Below, piece after piece: positions 7,876 to 12,435 of a stretch of DNA of 12,435 bases. Position numbers and translations under genes: made by a program. The notes beneath the pieces were generated by a model. The model ran no database searches and was not told where the DNA came from. It was given only the letters and a program-made list of their open reading frames with translations. The stretch is from Thermoguttaceae bacterium (lineage in GTDB: Bacteria; Planctomycetota; Planctomycetia; Pirellulales; Thermoguttaceae), in contig JAQVID010000033.1 in the NCBI GenBank assembly GCA_028695865.1, positions 1-12,435 of the forward strand, given 5' to 3'. Numbering within the stretch: the stretch's first letter is position 1; each line of letters starts with the position of its first letter.

Positions 7876-8640
7876 ATGTTGACATACACCTTTTGCGGCA
7901 TGGGCGGACTTGGTATCGATGCGGAAAAAATGCTTTGGAAAAAAGGATTTCTATGCTGGAACGATTACCAGCGTATAAACAAACCAATTTTTTCCGCCGA
8001 AAAACATCTGCAAATACTTGCCGATTTGGACATGGCCCAATCACAACTGAAAAAAGGGATCGCCGGTCTGCGATGGTTTCTCAAAAAACTTCCTGCAGCT
8101 TGTCATTGTCGATTGTTTCCTCACCTTTGCGGCCGGGGGCTCTATCTTGATATTGAAACAACCGGACTTGCTCGAGATGATGTCATCACAACAATTTCTC
8201 TCGGCGATGGGCATTCCTGCAAAACATTTGTCCGTGGAAATAACCTCAATGAAGCTGTTGCGATTATTCGCCCCGACTCTGTTTTTATTACCTTTAACGG
8301 ACGTCTTTTTGATATTCCCTTTATGCGACGGGAATTTTCGCTTTCCTTCCGTCAGATGAATATTGATCTTCGTTGGGGCCTGAAAGGCTGGGGTATCACG
8401 GGAGGACTGAAACACGCGGAAAAAATTCTGGGTATTCGTCGTATGATGGAACCTAATGTTTCTTCGGGGCGAGATGCTGTGGAACTTTGGTTTCGTAGCC
8501 AACGGGGAGATTTCCAGGCACTGGAAACGCTTTGCCGATATAACCAAGACGATGTATACAGTCTTGTAAAGATATACCATCTGTTATATAATATGTCCAT
8601 GAAAGAGCATCCGTTTCACTCGGATATACGAATCGTGTGA
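7876..8640 (+). CDS. RNase H-fold DEDDy 3'-5' exonuclease, YprB-like (RNase_H_2 type), CRISPR-associated
   Basis: The 254-residue product has two parts. Residues 1-31 (YTFCGMGGLGIDAEKMLW...) resemble the helix-hairpin-helix-like start of YprB-family proteins. Residues 88-236 are an RNase H-like exonuclease domain with all expected motifs: LYLDIETTGL (Asp92, Glu94), ITFNGRLFDIPF (Asp146), a GLKHAEKILGI segment, and YNQDD (Tyr222, Asp226), the YxxxD form of the DEDDy class. It should hydrolyse DNA or RNA from the 3' end using two metal ions. The ATG at 7876 has only a weak GGA upstream; a TTG at 7867 is the alternative. It lies 30 bp after cas2 and ends at the array leader, so it is probably cotranscribed with cas1-cas2. 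A role in trimming prespacers is inferred from location, by analogy with DnaQ/ExoT and Cas2-DnaQ fusions. A housekeeping gene caught beside the locus is the alternative. Confidence 0.85.
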   Translation: MLTYTFCGMGGLGIDAEKMLWKKGFLCWNDYQRINKPIFSAEKHLQILADLDMAQSQLKKGIAGLRWFLKKLPAACHCRLFPHLCGRGLYLDIETTGLARDDVITTISLGDGHSCKTFVRGNNLNEAVAIIRPDSVFITFNGRLFDIPFMRREFSLSFRQMNIDLRWGLKGWGITGGLKHAEKILGIRRMMEPNVSSGRDAVELWFRSQRGDFQALETLCRYNQDDVYSLVKIYHLLYNMSMKEHPFHSDIRIV

Positions 8641-8727
8641 CAACGTATTTTTGTTGTGAATATGTGTGCCGTATATCACAACTACTAAATATGCGATTTT
8701 ACTGGTGTCAAAATCACATATTTTGGC
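8641..8727 (+). promoter_or_regulatory. CRISPR leader, AT-rich with inverted repeats
   Basis: The 87 bp between the exonuclease stop and the first repeat are AT-rich. Array orientation (repeat hairpin followed by an ATGCTCCG handle) puts the leader here. It holds GTTGTGA (8653-8659) with TCACAAC (8676-8682), 7-bp arms 16 bp apart, and CAAAAT (8709-8714) with ATTTTG (8720-8725), 5 bp apart, ending two bases before the repeat. ACAAC at 8640-8644 could also pair with GTTGT, so two foldings compete. The stretch 8712-8724 matches 11 of 13 positions of the IHF consensus WATCAANNNNTTR. A possible promoter is TTTTTG (8648) with TATATC (8672), 18 bp apart, which is weak. Confidence 0.7.
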
Positions 8728-9244
8728 CTTGTCCCTACACGCGTAGGGATGCTCCGACTTCCTTCCGGTATTGTGCCGTTGGCCCAAACTTGTCCCTACA
8801 CGCGTAGGGATGCTCCGATCCGTTTCGGAAGCCTCACGATTCCGATGGTCTTGTCCCTACACGCGTAGGGATGCTCCGGTGAAGTTATGACAGAATATTT
8901 AACAGGGTTACTTGTCCCTACACGCGTAGGGATGCTCCGACGGGTAGACGTTACATATACCTTGAGAATTCCTTGTCCCTACACGCGTAGGGATGCTCCG
9001 ATCCTTGAGCTCGCGCCGTAACTGATCGCGATCTTGTCCCTACACGCGTAGGGATGCTCCGCAATCGTTCCTCTCGCGCCGAAAAAGAATCTACTTGTCC
9101 CTACACGCGTAGGGATGCTCCGTCATCACACAAGGAGGCCCCCCGACTCGGTAACTTGTCCCTACACGCGTAGGGATGCTCCGATAATTTATTTGGGAAT
9201 CGAGTACGAAAAAATCTTGTCCCTACACGCGTAGGGATGCTCCG
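8728..9244 (+). CRISPR. Type I-E CRISPR array, 9 repeats and 8 spacers
   Basis: Nine identical 29-bp repeats start at 8728, 8789, 8850, 8911, 8972, 9033, 9094, 9155 and 9216, a strict 61-bp period, leaving eight spacers of exactly 32 bp. Each repeat begins CTTGTCCC and ends GATGCTCCG. TCCCTAC and GTAGGGA form a 7-bp stem with loop ACGC. Cleavage by Cas6e at the 3' base of the stem would leave the 8-nt handle AUGCUCCG, parallel to AUAAACCG in E. coli and close to AUGGACCG in Thermus. Flanking bases vary, which fixes the repeat limits. Orientation gives transcription left to right, newest spacers at 8757. No repeat, not even the last, is degenerate. I saw no spacer match elsewhere in the window by eye. 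Confidence 0.99.
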
Positions 9245-9247
9245 TTT

Positions 9248-9298
9248 GCGTTGCGAAACCCTGTGATAGGGCTCTCTAACAGGAACTATGGGCAACGC
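9248..9298 (+). repeat. Stem-loop directly after the last CRISPR repeat
   Basis: GCGTTGC (9248-9254) is perfectly complementary to GCAACGC (9292-9298). Within the loop, CCCT (9259-9262) can pair with AGGG (9268-9271), giving a nested structure. It begins four bases after the array. It may help release or protect the end of the pre-crRNA, or be chance. Confidence 0.45.
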
Positions 9299-9315
9299 GG
9301 AGGGAAAATCGGACA

Positions 9316-9345
9316 AAAATGGACTCGCGCCCATTTTGTTTTTTT
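9316..9345 (+). terminator. Probable Rho-independent terminator of the CRISPR transcript
   Basis: AAAATGG (9316-9322) and CCATTTT (9331-9337) form a 7-bp stem with an 8-nt loop, followed after one G by seven T residues (9339-9345). The stem is AT-rich, so it may be weak, but the position about 70 bp past the last repeat and the T run fit a terminator for the array or whole operon. Confidence 0.55.
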
Positions 9346-9384
9346 AGGGAGACAACAAAGTAATCTTGAAGTTTTAGGTAATTT

Positions 9385-9409
9385 CCTGTCGGTTGTTATG
9401 CCCGACAGG
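9385..9409. repeat. Inverted repeat (8-bp stem hairpin)
   Basis: CCTGTCGG (9385-9392) and CCGACAGG (9402-9409) are perfect complements around a 9-nt loop; wobble pairs can extend the stem. No T tract follows, so it is not an intrinsic terminator. The following GAGATTGCTTCG resembles short dispersed intergenic elements seen in many bacterial genomes, which is a guess from memory. Confidence 0.5.
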
Positions 9410-9443
9410 GAGATTGCTTCGTTGGTTCACAGGTCCCAGACAG

Positions 9444-9541
9444 GTTGCCTTCCGAAATTCCTGTTTTCTCACCGGCTTGCCGTAATCATCGTTTGCGTCA
9501 TACCTCGTGTTGCCTCCCGAAATTCCTGTTTTCTCACCGGC
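9444..9541 (+). repeat. 33-bp direct repeat, two copies 65 bp apart
   Basis: The copies are 9444-9476 and 9509-9541, differing at one base (T at 9451, C at 9516). Each starts GTTGCCT and ends TTTTCTCACCGGC. The 32-bp stretch between them is unrelated to the repeat. Although repeat and interval are CRISPR-like in size, the unit is not the array repeat and there are only two copies. A local duplication or a dispersed element are both possible. Confidence 0.75.
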
Positions 9542-9594
9542 GAACACTTTTATTATGGAAAAATTTATTTGAAAAGAAAGGTGGGTGTTTTAAT

Positions 9595-9641
9595 CTTTTG
9601 TTGTCAATCACTTCTATCACCAAACACAAACAACAAAGGAG
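9595..9641 (+). promoter_or_regulatory. Hairpin that could hide the ribosome binding site of a small ORF
   Basis: CTTTTGTTG (9595-9603) can pair with CAACAAAGG (9631-9639) over 9 bp including one G-U pair. The right arm covers most of the Shine-Dalgarno sequence AAAGGAG (9635-9641), which lies 5 nt before the ATG at 9647. The 27-nt loop is unstructured and C/A-rich. Confidence 0.35.
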
Positions 9642-9646
9642 CAAAA

Positions 9647-9823
9647 ATGTCCATAAAGATTTTACTCAATGCCGTGACCAACGACAAGGGGTTTGTCTTC
9701 ACAAGCAAGAAAAGAGCATCCCGTTCACAGGGTGGTGTGTTTTATTCGCTCGTTTTGGTAAGACAGACACGCTCTTGTATAAGACAGACAAGCTCGTGTA
9801 TAAGACAGGAAGCCCGTATATAA
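9647..9823 (+). CDS. Small ORF of unknown function, possibly a truncated or frameshifted gene
   Basis: The ATG is preceded by a strong AAAGGAG site at 5 nt spacing, which is the main reason to list it. The 58-residue product starts MSIKILLNAVTNDKGF and becomes basic. Its last 20 residues are encoded by the 21-bp tandem repeats and read RQTRSCI, RQTSSCI, RQEARI. The third repeat copy is one base short; without that loss the frame would continue with further IRQTRPC heptads toward 10116. I recognise no family. It could be a decayed gene whose end expanded as a repeat, or non-coding. Confidence 0.3.
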   Translation: MSIKILLNAVTNDKGFVFTSKKRASRSQGGVFYSLVLVRQTRSCIRQTSSCIRQEARI

Positions 9824-9883
9824 GACAGACACGCCCGTGTATAAGACAGACACGCCCGTGTATAAGACAGACACGCCCGTATA
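9759..9883 (+). repeat. Six tandem 21-bp repeats
   Basis: Copies start at 9759, 9780, 9801, 9821, 9842 and 9863. All begin TAAGACAG and most continue ACACGCCCGTGTA; copy 3 is 20 bp and copies 1-3 are diverged, while copies 4-6 are nearly identical. Where units join, CGTGT and ACACG flank ATAAGACAG, giving a 5-bp stem with a 9-nt loop. The 21-bp period is about two DNA turns and also seven codons. No protein-binding role is shown. Confidence 0.9.
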
Positions 9884-9887
9884 GTGA

Positions 9888-9899
9888 GGTCGCGCGACC
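9888..9899. repeat. Perfect 12-bp GC-rich palindrome
   Basis: GGTCGCGCGACC is a perfect palindrome four bases after the last tandem repeat. The flanking bases do not extend it. It could be a dimer binding site; no function is shown. Confidence 0.5.
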
Positions 9900-9979
9900 G
9901 GGATTAGGGGGTGTTGGGACTCATGCGAGCCGTTTACTCCCTCATTGCGTTCGTTTCACTCGCTCCATGTACGAGCCTT

Positions 9980-9994
9980 GCGGGAATTTCCCGC
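9980..9994. repeat. 15-bp palindrome GCGGGAA-T-TTCCCGC
   Basis: Seven-base arms are perfect complements around a single T. It is followed by no T run, so it is not an intrinsic terminator. As DNA it resembles an operator for a dimeric regulator. Confidence 0.45.
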
Positions 9995-10072
9995 CTGACG
10001 GAAGACGCTTGACCCAGCTTAATCACCAGAGCGTGAACAGGAAGGAGAATCGTCAAAGATCAGGCGAAAAAA

Positions 10073-10228
10073 GTGGAAAGTATTCAGGTCGTGATTGGAC
10101 CGCGAAAGAACAGTAAGGGAACAATAAGGGAATTTGTCCGCGCTGTGGCCGTCAGCGTCCAACGCGCGATATATCTCGAACGTTTCGAACACAACGTGTC
10201 CGACCGTTTGATTGTGGAGAAACTGTGA
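10073..10228 (+). CDS. Short coding-like remnant, unknown function
   Basis: This frame is open from 10037 to a TGA at 10226 and has no ATG; the GTG at 10073 would give 51 residues. The translation (ESIQVVIGPRKNS... then EFVRAVAVSVQRAIYLERF and ending RLIVEKL) has balanced composition and looks more protein-like than anything else in this region. GGAAGGAG at 10039-10046 is too far upstream of the GTG. It may be the 3' end of a decayed gene. It ends 21 bp from the convergent glycosidase-like gene. No family is recognised. Confidence 0.25.
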   Translation: MESIQVVIGPRKNSKGTIREFVRAVAVSVQRAIYLERFEHNVSDRLIVEKL

Positions 10229-10249
10229 CTCGTATACGACCGCTGCGCG

Positions 10250-12220
10250 TCACATGCCGTATTGAAAGAGCAACGTCTCCGGGCCGGTAGTTTCCAAGAC
10301 AATTGCGTCCACGTTTTCGTATTTCTTTCCACTGAAGAGTTCCGTAACTGCTTTGCACTTGCACGGAAAATTCAATTTTACTTTTCCTGCTTTTCCAATA
10401 TGAATCGCAACAAGTCGGGCATTGGCATACACCGGAAGAGACTGGTCTGTCCATGAATGCACGCCTGCATATTTGATTGCTCGCCGCATATCGTCTTCTT
10501 TCAAGGTTTTCGGTGACGGAACATAAATGGAATGTTCCGCGTAATGAATCGTCCCGGATTCAAATTCCGCGCCTGCGATCTGCCGCATCTGTTTTGCATC
10601 CCATTTCCCATGATGAATAATGCCCGGAGCGTAGATCCACATGACCGTCTTGCCCGCGCAGAGCTTTTCGATCGTTTCCTTTTTGCCCTTGTCCAAATCG
10701 AATGGATGGGAAAAAATGATCAGTTTGTAATTCTTTAAATCAAGTTGTTTCAAGTCGTTGAAACTGGCGGTCGAGTACATTGCCCCCGAAGTGGATAGCG
10801 CTTTGCGTACAGGATTGACGAACATGGTCGAATCCGGATGCGAATCGTTAATGTAATACATGTTTTCCGGGTCCACGACGAGAAGAATTTCCGCGGCTTC
10901 CTTTTGTTCCAAAGCAAGTTCGGAATCCCAGATTCGCTTGCATTCGCCAATGGTCTGGCGAGCGGCGGGTGAGTCGTACCATCCTCCCCACATATCGAAA
11001 TTCCACGTTGAGCATCCGTTGATGAGATTGTAGCACATCTCGCGACGCAGTCCGGCCCGAACCTCGTCAGGCGTTTTCCATTCCACTATTCTTCCCATAA
11101 TACTAACTTTCCCGTTTTTTCCGGGAGCATTGGGAAAACGACTTGTGAACGTAGTCGTATCCGTAGAGTTGACAACGAGTTTTCCCCGCACCTTCAGGGT
11201 TTGCAGCGGAATCATGGCCATGGGGGCGCCGCCCATACCACGTTCTTTCGCTCCATAGGAGATTGGCGAAAGAGCAAAATCGACTTCCGGCATATCGAAG
11301 ATTTTCTCATATTCCAGTTGTGACCAAGACGCCTGACAATTGGGCCAAAGCTCAAAGATATAGCCGTATGTAATGCCAATTCCGATTTCTTTCGGCAATA
11401 CTTTTCGCGCTTCCTTCAAAAAAGTGCCCACCGTTTCCGCTGAAAGCGTGGAATTGAATTTCCAATAATTCAGGGCGATTGCATGAGTCGATACCGTTCG
11501 CAAAAGGCCGTGCGATTCGGGAACCCCGGAATAACGCGTGCTCCATGAGGGAATATCGCACTTCGGCAAACCGTGTGCAGCGCACCATTTGTTCCAGGCC
11601 TTGATTCGCGAGCCGCTTTCCACTCCATGGGAGAGGTCGAACCATTCCGTTGTATAACCGCCCATAATGAAGAAGTTCGCGAAACGTCCGGGAAACGCTT
11701 TTACCGCGTGCCGCAGCAGTGCCCGCAAATAGTCTGACACGTCTTCGCGATAATCTTCATTTGCCGCGACCCGTCCGAACTCGATAAACGGATCAAAACG
11801 TTCGCGTCTGCGTTTAACCCACCAGCCCGGCGGATTCATATCCACAACCACATTGAGTTTCACATCCGAAACGGCCGCGATTGTCTCCTGCACATTTTTA
11901 TCAAAAAGGCTGAAATCGTATTCGCGTTCCCAAATCCAGGTCGGTTGATATTTGGTATAGGGTTCTCCCATAAAATTCGTATTGTTCGAGACCATGATCG
12001 TCACGGTATCTATGCCAAGATTTCGCATGATTTTCATCGTCTCGTATTCGGGCTCGAAAGACCGGTAGCCATAGAAGCTTCTCTTTTCGAGGTCCGTCCC
12101 GTCCTTCTTGACGCTCTTGATTTCGGACGATGAACAACGCACGGCGACATCTTCGCCCGAGACTCGCATTTGGAGTCCGACGACGATCAAAACGGTGCAT
12201 ACTACGGTCGTAAATTTCAT
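10250..12220 (-). CDS. Secreted GH42-like glycoside hydrolase family protein (beta-galactosidase-like)
   Basis: The 656-residue product starts with a signal peptide (Lys2, hydrophobic TVVCTVLIVVGL, likely cleavage after VSG near residue 22), so it is exported. Residues about 50-430 look like a clan GH-A TIM barrel, with FFIMGGYTTEWF carrying Glu192 as the probable acid/base. Residues about 444-555 resemble the GH42 trimerisation (glutamine amidotransferase-like) domain, and a C-terminal beta domain follows. At the place where I expect the nucleophile glutamate, the sequence is LVVNSTDTTTF (349-358) with no Glu. The ATG at 12220 has AAGGAG 8-9 nt upstream; an in-frame extension to 12433 would run through the promoter and is rejected. 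It is convergent with the CRISPR region and unrelated to it. Substrate is unknown; activity is uncertain. Confidence 0.7.
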   Translation of the reverse strand: MKFTTVVCTVLIVVGLQMRVSGEDVAVRCSSSEIKSVKKDGTDLEKRSFYGYRSFEPEYETMKIMRNLGIDTVTIMVSNNTNFMGEPYTKYQPTWIWEREYDFSLFDKNVQETIAAVSDVKLNVVVDMNPPGWWVKRRRERFDPFIEFGRVAANEDYREDVSDYLRALLRHAVKAFPGRFANFFIMGGYTTEWFDLSHGVESGSRIKAWNKWCAAHGLPKCDIPSWSTRYSGVPESHGLLRTVSTHAIALNYWKFNSTLSAETVGTFLKEARKVLPKEIGIGITYGYIFELWPNCQASWSQLEYEKIFDMPEVDFALSPISYGAKERGMGGAPMAMIPLQTLKVRGKLVVNSTDTTTFTSRFPNAPGKNGKVSIMGRIVEWKTPDEVRAGLRREMCYNLINGCSTWNFDMWGGWYDSPAARQTIGECKRIWDSELALEQKEAAEILLVVDPENMYYINDSHPDSTMFVNPVRKALSTSGAMYSTASFNDLKQLDLKNYKLIIFSHPFDLDKGKKETIEKLCAGKTVMWIYAPGIIHHGKWDAKQMRQIAGAEFESGTIHYAEHSIYVPSPKTLKEDDMRRAIKYAGVHSWTDQSLPVYANARLVAIHIGKAGKVKLNFPCKCKAVTELFSGKKYENVDAIVLETTGPETLLFQYGM

Positions 12221-12365
12221 TGTTGCATCTCCTTTATGAATGACATTCCTGAACTTGTCCCGGTTTTTAGCCGGGTAGATAAAAAAGTGAAAAAGTGATA
12301 TAGAAAAAAAGTAACCGTTCACGGCGATTTTTCCTTTCCCACGAAAGGTTGGCCGTGTTCTTCTT
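12221..12365 (-). promoter_or_regulatory. Structured 5' untranslated leader of the glycosidase-like gene
   Basis: On the - strand, CACGGC (12357-12352) pairs with GCCGTG (12325-12320), enclosing CCTTTC-GTGG-GAAAGG (12348-12333). A run of seven T (12310-12304) follows nine bases later, like an attenuator. Nearer the start, CCCGG (12275-12271) and CCGGG (12263-12259) form a second hairpin, then AAGGAG and the ATG. The leader is about 145 nt if transcription starts near 12365. Confidence 0.45.
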
Positions 12366-12371
12366 ACAGAG

Positions 12372-12400
12372 AGTATAGCAGAACCAACCAGCCACGTCAA
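12372..12400 (-). promoter_or_regulatory. Sigma70-type promoter of the glycosidase-like gene
   Basis: On the - strand TTGACG (12400-12395) and TATACT (12377-12372) are separated by exactly 17 bp, five of six matches to each consensus. Transcription would begin near 12365. Confidence 0.75.
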
Positions 12401-12435
12401 CGATATGTCAGAAAAATTCCGAAAAACAGTCAACG

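Larger units (their letters stand above)
9245..10249. other. About 1 kb region without a convincing gene, rich in repeats and hairpins
   Basis: This stretch lies between the array and the convergent glycosidase-like gene. No frame gives a recognisable protein; longer open frames run through tandem repeats and give low-complexity, Arg/Ser-rich translations. It holds the features listed separately: a post-array stem, a terminator, a hairpin, a 33-bp direct repeat, a small ORF, six 21-bp tandem repeats, two palindromes and a coding-like remnant. It may be a decayed accessory or mobile segment, but no transposase, integrase or clear terminal inverted repeats are visible. Confidence 0.6.

Noticed and set aside
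9001..9093. The spacers at 9001 and 9062 share CTCGCGCCG, suggesting a common target.
   Set aside because: Nine bases shared at different offsets in two 32-bp spacers is weak and may be chance.
9444..9541. A second, two-repeat CRISPR array.
   Set aside because: The 33-bp unit is unrelated to the array repeat, lacks a stable stem, and two copies do not make an array.
9759..9883. The repeat unit resembles the Tn5 mosaic end core (TGTATAAGA..CAG) used in sequencing adapters, suggesting contamination.
   Set aside because: Two bases of the mosaic end are missing, the unit recurs six times with a regular 21-bp period and with natural divergence between copies, unlike an adapter artefact.
9445..10116. 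A long open frame of 223 codons on the + strand through the repeat region.
   Set aside because: It runs through both direct and tandem repeats, has no ribosome binding site at its ATG, and its translation is low in complexity with no recognisable domain.
10230..10239. The palindrome TCGTATACGA as a bidirectional terminator between convergent genes.
   Set aside because: It is only 10 bp, has no loop and no T tract on either side.
12221..12433. A 71-residue N-terminal extension of the glycosidase-like protein.
   Set aside because: It would cross the near-consensus promoter, lacks a ribosome binding site, and would bury a good signal peptide inside the protein.

Overview
The window holds most of a subtype I-E CRISPR-Cas locus on the + strand, its CRISPR array, about 1 kb of repeat-rich DNA without a clear gene, and a convergent gene for a secreted glycosidase-like protein on the - strand. 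Base composition is intermediate. The organism cannot be named from the sequence. A long secreted protein with a GH42-like layout would suit a polysaccharide-degrading bacterium, for example of the Planctomycetota/Lentisphaerota (PVC) group, but that is a weak inference.

Positions 1-8640 carry nine tightly packed genes read in one direction: cas3 (open at the left edge, only helicase and C-terminal part present), cas8e (cse1), cse2 (cas11), cas6e, cas7e, cas5e, cas1, cas2, and a DEDDy-type RNase H-fold exonuclease related to YprB. Overlaps and short gaps point to one operon. Cas6e lies between cse2 and cas7e rather than after cas5e as in E. coli. Cas8e, Cse2, Cas7e, Cas5e and Cas6e would form Cascade, which carries crRNA made by Cas6e; Cas3 degrades the target; Cas1-Cas2 insert new spacers. 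The extra exonuclease sits between cas2 and the leader and is a candidate prespacer-trimming nuclease.

Positions 8641-9244 are an AT-rich leader with inverted repeats, then nine identical 29-bp repeats and eight 32-bp spacers in exact 61-bp register. The repeat folds into a 7-bp stem and gives the 8-nt 5' handle AUGCUCCG. A stem-loop and a probable intrinsic terminator follow.

Positions 9245-10249 contain no convincing gene but much structure: hairpins, a 33-bp direct repeat in two copies, a small ORF with a good ribosome binding site that may be hidden in a hairpin, six tandem 21-bp repeats, perfect palindromes, and a short coding-like remnant. It looks like an accessory or decayed region.

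Positions 10250-12220 (- strand) encode a 656-residue exported GH42-like protein. It has a strong sigma70-type promoter and a structured 5' leader of about 145 nt.
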